A stretch of 64,000 bases of DNA from Klebsiella africana (GCF_020526085.1 NZ_CP084874.1:3472001-3536000), one strand, 5' to 3'; numbered from the stretch's first letter, positions 38,945-48,370 are shown. Notes: generated by a model not told the origin, from the letters alone. Program-made: numbers and translations.

Positions 38945-41377
38945 ATGACTACCCTGAAACTCAACACCCTCAGCGCCCGCATCCAGGCCCATAAAATGGC
39001 GCTGGTGCATATCGTCAAGCCGCCAGTTTGTACCGAGCGCGCCCGCCACTATACGGAGATGTATCAGCAGCATCTCGATAAACCGATCCCGGTGCGCCGT
39101 GCGCTGGCGCTGGCTCACCATCTGGCGGAGCGCACCATCTGGATCAAGCACGACGAACTGATCGTCGGCAACCAGGCCAGCGAAGTGCGCGCTGCGCCGA
39201 TTTTCCCGGAATACACCGTCAGCTGGATTGAGAAAGAGATCGACGATCTCGCCGACCGCCCGGGCGCCGGCTTCTCGGTCAGCGAAGAGAACAAACGCGT
39301 ACTGCATGAAGTGTGTCCATGGTGGCGCGGCCAGACCGTGCAGGACCGTTGCTACGGTATGTTTACCGATGAGCAAAAAGCGCTGCTCGCCACCGGCATT
39401 ATTAAGGCGGAAGGCAATATGACCTCCGGCGATGCTCACCTCGCGGTCAACTATCCCTTGCTGCTGGAGAAAGGGCTCGACGGGATGCGCGCGAAAGTCG
39501 CCGAACGCCGGTCGCGCATTAACCTGACGGTGCTGGAAGACCTGCACGGCGAGCAATTCCTGAAAGCGATTGATATCGTGCTGGAAGCCGTGAGCGATCA
39601 CAGCAAACGCTTCGCCGCGCTGGCACGCGAAATGGCGGCAAAAGAGGCGCGCGAACAGCGTCGCGACGAACTGCTGACGATCGCTGAAAACTGTGAAGTC
39701 ATCGCCCATGAGCCGCCGAAAACCTTCTGGCAGGCGCTGCAGTTGTGCTACTTCATTCAGCTGATCCTGCAAATTGAATCCAATGGTCACTCGGTTTCCT
39801 TTGGCCGCATGGACCAGTATCTCTATCCGTACTACCGCCGCGACGTTGAGTTGCAACAATCGCTGGATCGCGAACAGGCCATTGAGCTGCTGCACAGCTG
39901 CTGGCTGAAGCTGCTGGAGGTCAACAAGATCCGCTCCGGCTCACACTCCAAGGCCTCTGCTGGCAGCCCGCTGTACCAGAACGTCACCATTGGCGGCCAG
40001 AATCTGGTAGACGGTAAACCACAGGACGCGGTCAATCCGCTGTCGTATGCCATCCTTGAATCCTGCGGTCGCCTGCGTTCTACCCAACCGAACCTCAGCG
40101 TGCGCTACCACGCCGGGATGAGCAACGACTTCCTCGACGCCTGCGTCCAGGTGATCCGCTGCGGTTTCGGTATGCCAGCATTCAACAATGACGAGATCGT
40201 GATCCCGGAATTCATTAAGTTGGGCATCGAGCCGCAGGACGCCTACGATTACGCCGCCATCGGCTGTATCGAAACCGCGGTCGGCGGCAAATGGGGCTAC
40301 CGCTGCACCGGCATGAGCTTCATTAACTTCGCGCGAGTGATGCTGGCGACGCTGGAAGGCGGCCGCGATGCCACCAGCGGCGAGGTGTTCCTGCCACAGG
40401 AGCACGCCCTGTCGAAAGGCAACTTCGCTAACTTCGATCAGGTGCTGGCCGACTGGGACCGTCAGATTCGTTACTACACCCGTAAATCAATTGAGATTGA
40501 ATATGTGGTCGATACCATGCTTGAGGAGAACGTTCACGATATTCTCTGCTCGGCACTGGTCGACGACTGTATCGAACGGGCGAAGAGCATCAAGCAAGGC
40601 GGCGCGAAGTATGACTGGGTTTCCGGCCTGCAGGTGGGCATCGCCAACCTCGGCAACAGCCTGGCGGCGGTGAAAAAACTGGTCTTCGATCAGGGCGCCA
40701 TCGGCCAACAGGAGCTGGCGAAGGCGCTGGCGGAAGACTTTGCCGGGCTAACTCACGAGCAGTTGCGTCAGCGGTTGATTAACGGCGCACCGAAGTACGG
40801 TAACGATGATGACAGCGTCGACGAACTGCTGGCGCGGGCCTACCAGACCTACATCGATGAGCTGAAGCAGTATCACAACCCGCGCTATGGCCGCGGCCCG
40901 ATTGGCGGCAACTATTACGCCGGCACGTCGTCTATCTCCGCCAACGTTCCGTTCGGCGCGCAGACCATGGCAACACCGGATGGCCGTAAAGCGCACGCTC
41001 CGCTGGCAGAAGGAGCCAGCCCGGCCTCCGGTACCGACCATCTGGGACCGACGGCGGTCATCAGTTCAGTGGGTAAACTGCCCACCGGGGCGATCCTCGG
41101 CGGCGTGCTGCTTAACCAGAAGCTGAATCCGTCAACGCTGGAGAATGAGGCCGACAAACAGAAGCTGATGGTGCTGCTGCGTACCTTCTTCGAGGTGCAT
41201 AAAGGCTGGCATATCCAGTACAACATCGTGTCGCGCGACACGCTGCTGGAGGCGAAGAAACATCCTGACCAGTACCGCGATTTAGTGGTCCGCGTCGCTG
41301 GATACTCGGCGTTCTTCACCGCCCTGTCGCCGGATACTCAGGACGATATCATCGCCCGTACCGAGCATACGCTGTAA
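38945..41377 (+). CDS. ybiW: Glycyl radical enzyme YbiW (dehydratase-like, called PflF)
   Basis: Anaerobic radical enzyme, 810 residues, same length as E. coli YbiW. The glycyl radical site is Gly786 in RVAGYSAFFTAL. The active-site loop reads GCIETAVGG with a single Cys441 and Glu443, as in glycerol/diol dehydratases, not the Cys-Cys pair of pyruvate formate-lyase. The historic name formate acetyltransferase 3 is thus likely wrong. The substrate is unknown. Forms an operon with its activase ybiY. Followed by a REP element. Confidence 0.9.
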   Translation: MTTLKLNTLSARIQAHKMALVHIVKPPVCTERARHYTEMYQQHLDKPIPVRRALALAHHLAERTIWIKHDELIVGNQASEVRAAPIFPEYTVSWIEKEIDDLADRPGAGFSVSEENKRVLHEVCPWWRGQTVQDRCYGMFTDEQKALLATGIIKAEGNMTSGDAHLAVNYPLLLEKGLDGMRAKVAERRSRINLTVLEDLHGEQFLKAIDIVLEAVSDHSKRFAALAREMAAKEAREQRRDELLTIAENCEVIAHEPPKTFWQALQLCYFIQLILQIESNGHSVSFGRMDQYLYPYYRRDVELQQSLDREQAIELLHSCWLKLLEVNKIRSGSHSKASAGSPLYQNVTIGGQNLVDGKPQDAVNPLSYAILESCGRLRSTQPNLSVRYHAGMSNDFLDACVQVIRCGFGMPAFNNDEIVIPEFIKLGIEPQDAYDYAAIGCIETAVGGKWGYRCTGMSFINFARVMLATLEGGRDATSGEVFLPQEHALSKGNFANFDQVLADWDRQIRYYTRKSIEIEYVVDTMLEENVHDILCSALVDDCIERAKSIKQGGAKYDWVSGLQVGIANLGNSLAAVKKLVFDQGAIGQQELAKALAEDFAGLTHEQLRQRLINGAPKYGNDDDSVDELLARAYQTYIDELKQYHNPRYGRGPIGGNYYAGTSSISANVPFGAQTMATPDGRKAHAPLAEGASPASGTDHLGPTAVISSVGKLPTGAILGGVLLNQKLNPSTLENEADKQKLMVLLRTFFEVHKGWHIQYNIVSRDTLLEAKKHPDQYRDLVVRVAGYSAFFTALSPDTQDDIIARTEHTL

Positions 41378-41383
41378 CCCTTC

Positions 41384-41457
41384 GTGCCCGCTGGCGCTAC
41401 GCTGAGCGGGCCAACCCAGTTCAGCAGGCCGGGTAAGGCCACTCCGCCACCCGGCAT
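41384..41457. repeat. REP/BIME element between ybiW and ybiV
   Basis: GCCCGCTGGCGCTACGCTGAGCGGGC forms one stem-loop and the right part (GGCCGGGTAAGGCC...GCCACCCGGC) is a REP unit in opposite orientation. It lies just after the ybiW stop. Confidence 0.75.
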
Positions 41458-41472
41458 TTTCTCTCTGCGTGC

Positions 41473-41488
41473 ACTTTCATTCGAAATA
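41473..41488 (+). promoter_or_regulatory. Shared palindrome, copy 2 (upstream of ybiV)
   Basis: ACTTTCATTCGAAATA: the first 14 bases are identical to copy 1 except that the final arm reads GAAATA, not GAAAGT. It sits just before a possible promoter TTGTGC / TAGAAT and about 70 bp before the ybiV start. Confidence 0.55.
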
Positions 41489-41556
41489 AATTTGTGCTCC
41501 CCATCACATTGTAATTAGAATGTTACTGGTCGAAGTTAAGCCAGGAGCACTCTCTT

Positions 41557-42372
41557 ATGACCGTTAAAGTTATCGTCACCGATATGGACGGAACTTTTCT
41601 CAATGACGCCAAGCAGTACGACCGCCCGCGTTTCCTCGCCCAGTTTGCGCAGCTCAAGCAGCAAGGTATTGAATTTGTTGTCGCCAGCGGCAACCAGTAC
41701 TATCAGCTGATCTCATTTTTCCCGGAAATTCGCGAGCAGATTTCATTCGTCGCAGAAAACGGCGCTCTGGTTTATGAACATGGCAAGCAGCTGTTCCACG
41801 GCGAACTGACCCGCCACGAATCACAGGTGGTGATTGGCGAATTGCTCAAAGATCCACAGCTCAACTTTGTCGCCTGCGGCCTGCAGAGCGCCTACGTCAG
41901 CGATAAAGCCCCGGATGCCTTCGTCGAGCTGATGGCGAAGCACTACCATCGCCTGCAGCGGGTGAGGGACTATCACGCCATCAACGACACCCTGTTTAAA
42001 TTCTCGCTTAATCTGCCAGACAGCGAGATCCCGCAGCTGATCGATAAACTCCATGTGTCGCTCGACGGGATCATGAAGCCGGTCACCAGCGGCTTTGGCT
42101 TTGTCGATTTGATTATCCCTGGCCTGCATAAAGCCAATGGCATCAGCCGCTTGCTCAAGCGCTGGAACCTTTCGCCGCAGCAGTGCGTCGCCATCGGCGA
42201 CAGCGGCAATGACGCCGAAATGCTGAAACTGGTGAAATACGCCTTCGCCATGGGTAACGCCGCCGACAGCATCAAGGCTATCGCCGGATACGCTACTGAC
42301 GATAATAACCATGACGGCGCGCTGAACGTCATTCAGGCCGTCCTCGACAGCTCCGCTCCCTTCAACGACTAA
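41557..42372 (+). CDS. ybiV: Sugar phosphatase YbiV (SupH), HAD superfamily
   Basis: Cof-type HAD phosphatase of 271 residues. The E. coli enzyme hydrolyses sugar phosphates such as ribose-5-phosphate and fructose-1-phosphate. Motifs: TDMDGTFL (nucleophile Asp9), VASGNQYY, Lys in the KANGISRLL segment and [10 protein letters not shown]. Preceded by CAGGAGC. It is a close paralogue of ybjI at 17147. Its upstream region holds a palindrome shared with ybiY and ybiU, hinting at joint control. Confidence 0.94.
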   Translation: MTVKVIVTDMDGTFLNDAKQYDRPRFLAQFAQLKQQGIEFVVASGNQYYQLISFFPEIREQISFVAENGALVYEHGKQLFHGELTRHESQVVIGELLKDPQLNFVACGLQSAYVSDKAPDAFVELMAKHYHRLQRVRDYHAINDTLFKFSLNLPDSEIPQLIDKLHVSLDGIMKPVTSGFGFVDLIIPGLHKANGISRLLKRWNLSPQQCVAIGDSGNDAEMLKLVKYAFAMGNAADSIKAIAGYATDDNNHDGALNVIQAVLDSSAPFND

Positions 42373-42481
42373 CGCTTCACCGGGGTATAGCGCCCCGGCT
42401 ATTCCATTTTGTGCGCAACAGCAAGATTTTAAACTTGCATTAACTCCATTTTAACTTAAATTAACGTTTGTAATATTTAAT

Positions 42482-42497
42482 ACTTTCGAATGAAAGA
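42482..42497 (-). promoter_or_regulatory. Shared palindrome, copy 3 (upstream of ybiU)
   Basis: Reads ACTTTCGAATGAAAGA on the plus strand, the inverse of copy 1 with one arm base changed. It lies 16-31 bp before the ybiU ATG, overlapping the ribosome-site leader and just after an AT-rich promoter-like stretch (TAATATTTAATACT). Confidence 0.6.
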
Positions 42498-42512
42498 TAC
42501 AGCGAGGTTATT

Positions 42513-43778
42513 ATGGCTGCTCTCCCGACCCACGAAACACTTCCCGCCGATCACAAAGCGGCGATTCGCCAGATGAAACAGGCCTTACGGGCGCAAATCG
42601 GCGACGTTCAGGCGGTATTTGATAAACTTTCCGCGCACATCACAGAGCGTCTGGAAGAGATTGAGGCCCTGAAAGCCGCAGGCCAGGAGGTCTGGCCGAC
42701 AATCCCGTTCAGCGATATCGCCGAAGGAAAAGTGAGCGATGCCCAGCGCGCGGCGATTAAACGCCGCGGTTGCGCGGTGATCAAGGGGCACTTCCCGCGC
42801 GACCAGGCGCTGGCCTGGGACAACGCGATGCTGGAATACCTCGACCTGAACCACTTCGATGACGTTTACAAAGGACCTGGCGACAGCTTCTTCGGTTCGC
42901 TGGAGGCTTCGCGTCCGGAGATCTACCCGATCTACTGGTCGCCCTCACAAATGCAGGCGCGCCAGAGCGAGGAAATGGCGGCAGTGCAATCTTTCCTCAA
43001 CCGCTTGTGGCGCTTTGAGCAGGACGGCACGCGTTGGTTCGAGCCGGATGTCAGCGTGATTTACCCCGACCGTATCCGCCGCCGCCCGCCGGGAACCACC
43101 TCGAAGGGGCTGGGCGCGCATACCGATTCCGGGGCGCTGGAGCGCTGGCTGCTCCCTGCCTACCAGCAGGTTTTCGCCAACGTCTTTAATGGCAATATCG
43201 ACGCCTACGACCCGTGGGACGCCGCGCACCGTACCGAAGTGGAAGAGTACACCGTGGATAACACCACCAAATGCTCGGTGTTCCGCACCTTCCAGGGCTG
43301 GACCGCGCTGTCGGACATGATCCCGGGACAGGGGCTGCTGCACGTGGTGCCGATCCCCGAGGCGATGGCTTATGTGCTGCTGCGCCCGCTGCTTGACGAT
43401 GTGCCAGAGGATGAGCTGTGCGGCGTCGCGCCGGGCAGAGTGCTGCCGATCTCAGCGCAATGGCACCCGCTCTTAATTAAAGCGTTAAGTTCGATTCCGG
43501 CGCTGAATGCCGGTGATTCGGTCTGGTGGCACTGCGACGTCATTCACTCGGTGGCGCCGGTGGAAAATCAACAAGGCTGGGGCAATGTCATGTATATCCC
43601 CGCCGCGCCGATGTGCGAAAAGAACCTGGCCTATGCGCAGAAAGTAAAAATCGCCCTGGAAAAAGGCGCCTCGCCGGGGGATTTCCCGCGTGAGGACTAT
43701 GAAGCCAGCTGGCAGGGCCGCTTTACCCTGGAGGATCTGAATATTCACGGCAAACGGGCGCTGGGTATGCCGGTCTAA
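42513..43778 (+). CDS. ybiU: YbiU, DUF1479 protein, putative Fe(II) oxygenase
   Basis: Cytoplasmic protein of 421 residues, same length as E. coli YbiU. The double-stranded beta-helix metal motif of Fe(II)/2-oxoglutarate oxygenases is visible: His203-x-Asp205 (GAHTDSG) and distal His345 (DVIHSVAPV), with WWHCDVIH before it. This makes an oxygenase role likely, but no substrate is known. The upstream palindrome is shared with ybiY and ybiV. Convergent with ybiT across a REP unit. Confidence 0.88.
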   Translation: MAALPTHETLPADHKAAIRQMKQALRAQIGDVQAVFDKLSAHITERLEEIEALKAAGQEVWPTIPFSDIAEGKVSDAQRAAIKRRGCAVIKGHFPRDQALAWDNAMLEYLDLNHFDDVYKGPGDSFFGSLEASRPEIYPIYWSPSQMQARQSEEMAAVQSFLNRLWRFEQDGTRWFEPDVSVIYPDRIRRRPPGTTSKGLGAHTDSGALERWLLPAYQQVFANVFNGNIDAYDPWDAAHRTEVEEYTVDNTTKCSVFRTFQGWTALSDMIPGQGLLHVVPIPEAMAYVLLRPLLDDVPEDELCGVAPGRVLPISAQWHPLLIKALSSIPALNAGDSVWWHCDVIHSVAPVENQQGWGNVMYIPAAPMCEKNLAYAQKVKIALEKGASPGDFPREDYEASWQGRFTLEDLNIHGKRALGMPV

Positions 43779-43811
43779 TCGTCATACGGCCCCGGCGTTT
43801 CATGTCGTTAG

Positions 43812-43846
43812 TCACCCGGGTAAGGCGTAGCCGCCACCCGGGTCAC
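43812..43846. repeat. REP unit between ybiU and ybiT
   Basis: CACCCGGGTAAGGCGTAGCC followed by GCCACCCGGGT: a REP sequence between the 3' ends of convergent genes. Confidence 0.7.
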
Positions 43847-43855
43847 GGACAGGGA

Positions 43856-45448
43856 TTACTCAATACCTTTGCTGCGCAGGTAATCTTCGTAGTTGCCGCT
43901 GAAATCGATTACGCGTTCTGGGGTTATCTCCAGTACGCGAGTCGCCAGCGAGCTAACGAACTCACGGTCATGGGAGACGAAGATCAGGGTGCCCTGATAC
44001 ATCTCCAGCGCCATGTTCAGCGATTCAATGGATTCCATATCCAGGTGGTTGGTCGGTTCGTCCATCACCAGGATGTTTGGCTTCTGCATCATCAGCTTAC
44101 CGAACAGCATGCGCCCTTTCTCGCCACCGGAAAGTACTTTTGCCGGCTTTTTGATATCGTCCTGGCTAAACAGCAGACGGCCGAGGATGCTGCGTACCGC
44201 CTGCTCGTCGTCGCTTTCCTGCTTCCACTGGCTCATCCACTCGAAGACCGTCAGGTCATTTTCGAACTCGTACTCATGATCCTGCGCGTAGTAGCCAATT
44301 TGCGCGTTTTCAGACCATTTCACGCTGCCGTTATCCGGCTGCAGTTCGCCTACCAGGGTTTTCAGCATGGTGGATTTACCCACGCCGTTGGCGCCCAGAA
44401 TGGCAATCTTCTCACCCACTTCCAGCAGCAGGTTAACGTTTTTGAACAGCGGACCTTCATCAAAGCCTTTGGTAAGGGCTTCCACTTCCAGCGCGTTACG
44501 GAACAGTTTCTTGTCCTGCTCGAAGCGGATAAACGGGTTCTGACGGCTGGAGGCTTTAACTTCTTCCAGCTTGATTTTGTCAATCTGGCGCGCGCGCGAG
44601 GTGGCCTGACGCGATTTAGAGGCGTTGGCGCTGAAGCGGCTAACGAAGGACTGCAGGTCCGCAATCTGTGCTTTTTTCTTGGCGTTGTCCGCCAGCAGGC
44701 GCTCCCGCGCCTGAGTAGCCGCGGTCATGTATTCGTCGTAGTTGCCGGGATACACGCGCAGCTCGCCGTAGTCGAGGTCCGCCATGTGAGTGCAGACCAT
44801 GTTCAGGAAGTGACGGTCGTGCGAAATGATAATCATGGTGCTGTCGCGATCGTTCAGCGTCTGCTCCAGCCAGCGAATGGTATCGATGTCCAGGTTGTTC
44901 GTCGGTTCATCGAGCAGCAGGATATCCGGATTGGAAAACAGCGCCTGCGCCAGCAGGACGCGGAGCTTCCAGCCCGGCGCAACTTCGCTCATCGGGCCGT
45001 AATGCTGTTCAACCGGAATGCCGACGCCGAGCAGCAGTTCGCCGGCGCGCGCTTCCGCCGAGTAGCCATCCATTTCGCCATATTTGACTTCCAGGTCGGC
45101 CACTTTGTAGCCATCTTCTTCGCTCATCTCCGCAAGGGCGTAGATGCGATCGCGCTCCTGCTTCACTTCCCACAGCTCGCCGTGGCCCATGATGACCGTA
45201 TCCAGCACGGTGAACGCTTCAAAGGCAAACTGATCCTGACGCAGCTTACCGATGCGCTCGTTCGGGTCGAGAGAAACGTTGCCCAGCGTCGGTTCGAGAT
45301 CGCCGCCGAGGATCTTCATAAAGGTCGATTTACCGCTGCCGTTGGCGCCGATCAGACCATAACGGTTGCCGCCGCCAAATTTAACGGAGATATTTTCGAA
45401 CAGCGGCTTACTGCCAAACTGCATGGTAACGTTGCTGGATACTAGCAC
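43856..45448 (-). CDS. ybiT: ABC-F family ATPase YbiT
   Basis: Soluble ABC-F protein with no membrane domain; members act on the ribosome, tuning translation at its E site. The 530 residues hold two ATP cassettes (Walker [10 protein letters not shown] and GANGVGKST; second signature [12 protein letters not shown]) joined by a charged linker with [24 protein letters not shown] at 45448 gives the E. coli length and N-terminus ([12 protein letters not shown]) and follows AGGAT six bases upstream; the ORF runs on to 45541 without conservation. Confidence 0.93.
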   Translation of the reverse strand: MLVSSNVTMQFGSKPLFENISVKFGGGNRYGLIGANGSGKSTFMKILGGDLEPTLGNVSLDPNERIGKLRQDQFAFEAFTVLDTVIMGHGELWEVKQERDRIYALAEMSEEDGYKVADLEVKYGEMDGYSAEARAGELLLGVGIPVEQHYGPMSEVAPGWKLRVLLAQALFSNPDILLLDEPTNNLDIDTIRWLEQTLNDRDSTMIIISHDRHFLNMVCTHMADLDYGELRVYPGNYDEYMTAATQARERLLADNAKKKAQIADLQSFVSRFSANASKSRQATSRARQIDKIKLEEVKASSRQNPFIRFEQDKKLFRNALEVEALTKGFDEGPLFKNVNLLLEVGEKIAILGANGVGKSTMLKTLVGELQPDNGSVKWSENAQIGYYAQDHEYEFENDLTVFEWMSQWKQESDDEQAVRSILGRLLFSQDDIKKPAKVLSGGEKGRMLFGKLMMQKPNILVMDEPTNHLDMESIESLNMALEMYQGTLIFVSHDREFVSSLATRVLEITPERVIDFSGNYEDYLRSKGIE

Positions 45449-45626
45449 GGGGATATCCTGAAAAAAGAGTATGAGGGGTGTGATACAGCAGACATTATGC
45501 CAGCAAATGACACACTTTTCACGGCCTGCGGTAAATTCCACCGCGGCGCTTGTGCTAAGGTCTTTGTCAGACGAGCCTGCGCCCCGCGCTCAAACGGTTA
45601 TTCTGTACGTCATTATGAGGAGCCCT

Positions 45627-46412
45627 ATGACCACCAGCCTACCGCGACATCCGGCCTTTTTATCACTGCAGGGCGGCATTAATTTTCGCGACCTGGGCGG
45701 CCAGCGTGCCGCCGACGGACGCCGTGTACGCAGCGGCAAGCTGCTGCGTTCCGGCGCGCTAAACCGGTTAACGGCAGAGGATCTCAACCACCTGGACACC
45801 CTGCCGCTCAGCCGGGTACTCGACTATCGCGACCCCGGCGAGGTGGCCCGTACCCCGGACAAACTTAGCCCGCTCACACACTATCTTAACGCGCCGGCCA
45901 ATCCACCGGTTAGCGAGGTCAACGCGAAGGTTACCGAGCTGAATGCCGCCACCCTCAACGCGCTGAACGGCGAACAGTTTATGCTGCAACTCTATCGCCA
46001 GCTGCCCTTTAACAACCCGGCCTATCGCCAGCTCGCCGCGTGGCTCACCACCCCTTTTGACGGTGCCTTACTGCAACATTGCGCGGTCGGCAAAGATCGC
46101 ACCGGCGTCGGCTGCGCGTTAACCCTGTTCGCCGTCGGCTGCGACAGCGAAACGGTGATGGAGGAGTACCTGCTTACCCACGGCATGTTGACGCAGGTGG
46201 AGGCCTGGATGCTGGATATGCTCGGCAACGACCTGACGGCCCAGGGGCGCCAGAGTCTGGCGGATATCCTGACGGTGAAAGAGTCCTATCTTGCTGCCGC
46301 GCTGTCGGCCATTCAGCAGCGCTATGGCACCATCGACGCCTGGCTGGCAGAAGAGTACCAGCTCACCGGCCCGGTTCGCGCCGCCCTGCAGACCCGTCTG
46401 CTGGAAGAATAA
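45627..46412 (+). CDS. Tyrosine-protein phosphatase-like protein
   Basis: Member of the bacterial Y_phosphatase3 family (LipA/MPtpB type), 261 residues. The phosphatase loop HCAVGKDRTG (Cys152, Arg158) matches the HCxxGKDRTG signature, which carries extra Lys-Asp that can widen specificity to phosphoinositides and phosphoserine. N-terminal NFRDLGG and LDYRDPGE are also typical. No signal peptide is evident, so it looks cytoplasmic. The ATG at 45627 follows GAGGAG. Not at this position in E. coli K-12. Its substrate is unknown. Confidence 0.83.
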   Translation: MTTSLPRHPAFLSLQGGINFRDLGGQRAADGRRVRSGKLLRSGALNRLTAEDLNHLDTLPLSRVLDYRDPGEVARTPDKLSPLTHYLNAPANPPVSEVNAKVTELNAATLNALNGEQFMLQLYRQLPFNNPAYRQLAAWLTTPFDGALLQHCAVGKDRTGVGCALTLFAVGCDSETVMEEYLLTHGMLTQVEAWMLDMLGNDLTAQGRQSLADILTVKESYLAAALSAIQQRYGTIDAWLAEEYQLTGPVRAALQTRLLEE

Positions 46413-46610
46413 CGGTTTTTTTCACCCGGTGGGGGGGCTTGCATCGCCCGCCGGCGTGCGGCAGCCGAAGCGATAGGGAAAAAAATGTGATTTCGTACAC
46501 ATCTGATTTACCTGTTCAGCGGAATGCACATATAATGCGCTCCCATCTACTGTCTGAATCATTTAACAAAGGCCTGTGTGGCGTTGATTTCGCACACGAC
46601 ATTAAAGACT

Positions 46611-47525
46611 ATGAAATTATCTACACTCTTAGCGGCAGCCTTCGCCATCGTAGGCTTTTGCAATACAGCGTCTGCTGTCACCTATCCTTTGCCAACCGAT
46701 GGCAGCCGTTTGGTTGGTCAGAACCAGGTCATCACCATTCCGGATGATAACAAGCAGCCGCTGGAATACTTCGCGGCGAAATATCAGATGGGGCTATCCA
46801 ACATGCTGGAAGCCAACCCGGGGGTGGACACCTATCTGCCGAAAGGCGGTAGCGTACTGAACATTCCTCAGCAGCTGATCCTGCCGGATACGGTGCATGA
46901 AGGGATCATTATCAACAGCGCGGAAATGCGTCTGTACTACTACCCGAAAGGCACCAACACCGTCATCGTTCTGCCGATCGGCATCGGCCAGTTGGGTAAA
47001 GATACGCCGATCAACTGGACTACTAAAGTCGAACGTAAGAAGGCCGGCCCGACCTGGACGCCGACCGCCAAGATGCATGCGGAATACGCTGCCGCCGGCA
47101 ACCCGCTGCCTGCCGTCGTACCGGCTGGTCCGGATAACCCGATGGGCCTGTACGCGCTGTATATCGGTCGTCTGTACGCCATCCACGGCACCAACGCTAA
47201 CTTCGGTATCGGCCTGCGCGTAAGCCACGGCTGCGTACGTCTGCGCAACGATGACATCAAATTCCTGTTTGAGAACGTGCCGGTCGGCACCCGCGTACAG
47301 TTTATCGATGAGCCGGTAAAAGCGACCACCGAACCGGATGGCAGCCGTTATATCGAGGTGCACAACCCGCTGTCGACCACCGAAGCGCAGTTCCAGGGCG
47401 GCGAGATCGTGCCGATCACCCTGACCCAGCCGGTACAGGCAGTTACCAGCCAGTCTGATGTTGATCAGAATGTGGTTGAGCAGGCTATCCAGAACCGCTC
47501 CGGTATGCCGGTGCGTCTGAACTAA
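46611..47525 (+). CDS. ldtB: L,D-transpeptidase LdtB (YbiS)
   Basis: Periplasmic enzyme that attaches Braun lipoprotein to peptidoglycan. A signal peptide ([22 protein letters not shown]) is followed by a LysM-like module (about 38-85) and the YkuD catalytic domain with HGTN and SHGCVRLRN (Cys208). The ATG at 46611 directly begins the signal peptide, although its ribosome site is weak; an in-frame GTG at 46578 is an alternative. Product 304 residues. Confidence 0.93.
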   Translation: MKLSTLLAAAFAIVGFCNTASAVTYPLPTDGSRLVGQNQVITIPDDNKQPLEYFAAKYQMGLSNMLEANPGVDTYLPKGGSVLNIPQQLILPDTVHEGIIINSAEMRLYYYPKGTNTVIVLPIGIGQLGKDTPINWTTKVERKKAGPTWTPTAKMHAEYAAAGNPLPAVVPAGPDNPMGLYALYIGRLYAIHGTNANFGIGLRVSHGCVRLRNDDIKFLFENVPVGTRVQFIDEPVKATTEPDGSRYIEVHNPLSTTEAQFQGGEIVPITLTQPVQAVTSQSDVDQNVVEQAIQNRSGMPVRLN

Positions 47526-47540
47526 GTTCAGTATGACAAG

Positions 47541-47573
47541 AAAAACGGCGGGCCTGATGCCCGCCGTTTTTTT
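47541..47573 (+). terminator. Intrinsic terminator after ldtB
   Basis: AACGGCGGGC and GCCCGCCGTT pair perfectly around a 5-base loop, flanked by A5 and T7, so it can work in both directions. It lies 15 bp after the ldtB stop. Confidence 0.92.
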
Positions 47574-47653
47574 ATCGGCATTTTCCCGGACGACCAAACC
47601 TGCCAACACCCTGGCCCTGCTAAGCACTATGCAAACAGGCGACCTCCCCCGAT

Positions 47654-48370
47654 CTAGCCGTTATTCACCAGAATAATCCCGCCGTGATCGTAGCGATAAT
47701 GGCAGTGGGCATACTCCAGCGGCGTGCCGTCTTCGAGATAGATAACCTGCTCCACCTCCAGCACCGGATCGGTCGGCTCGCAGTGAAGATGCTGCCTGTC
47801 CAGCTCGTCCGGTTTCATCGCCCGCACCACACGGTAAGAGCCCATTAGCTTCAGCCCCAGCGTCTCCTGTACGTAGCGAAACACGGAACCTTCCAGATGG
47901 CTTTTGGTTAACCCCGGCACCAGCCCCACCGGCATGACCGTCAGATCCAGCGATACCGGCTCGCCGTTAAGCAGCCGCAGGCGAACAAAGTCATACACCG
48001 GGGCATCGGCGTCGATAAGCAGCGAACTTTGCTCCTTGTCGCTGGGAAAGCGCACCGCAAAGCGCACCACTTCGCTTTGTACCTCGCCAAGATGCTCCCA
48101 GGTTTTGGTGGCGCCGAAATAGTCGCTGCCGGGCAGCTCCCACTGCGACAGCTGAAGGAAATTTTTCCGCACAAAGGTGCCCTGCCCTTTACGGGTATAG
48201 ATCAGCCCTTCGACGATTAACTGGCGCATCGCCTGCTGGATGGTCATCCGGCTGGTACTGAACTCTGCCGCCAGCGCAAACTGGTCGGGTAGCGGCGCGC
48301 TGGCAGGATACTGCTGGCTGATGATGCGTTTTTTTATCTCCCGCGCGATTTGCAGATACTTCGCCGTCAT
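47654..48370 (-). CDS. GntR/HutC-family regulator of the bgl locus
   Basis: DNA-binding regulator of 238 residues: N-terminal winged helix (SRMTIQQAMRQLIVEGLIYTRKGQGTFV) and a C-terminal UTRA ligand domain (about 80-235), the type that senses phosphorylated sugars. The start at 48370 follows AAGGA; the ATG six codons upstream lacks one. It lies 68 bp downstream of the glucosidase gene on the same strand, so it is probably co-transcribed and autoregulated through the operator at 49826-49868. Confidence 0.86.
   Translation of the reverse strand: MTAKYLQIAREIKKRIISQQYPASAPLPDQFALAAEFSTSRMTIQQAMRQLIVEGLIYTRKGQGTFVRKNFLQLSQWELPGSDYFGATKTWEHLGEVQSEVVRFAVRFPSDKEQSSLLIDADAPVYDFVRLRLLNGEPVSLDLTVMPVGLVPGLTKSHLEGSVFRYVQETLGLKLMGSYRVVRAMKPDELDRQHLHCEPTDPVLEVEQVIYLEDGTPLEYAHCHYRYDHGGIILVNNG

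Noticed and set aside
43802..45445. Long plus-strand frame (547 codons) opposite ybiT
   Set aside because: It is the antisense shadow of ybiT, a clear ABC-F gene with conserved motifs; the shadow translation has no recognisable domain.
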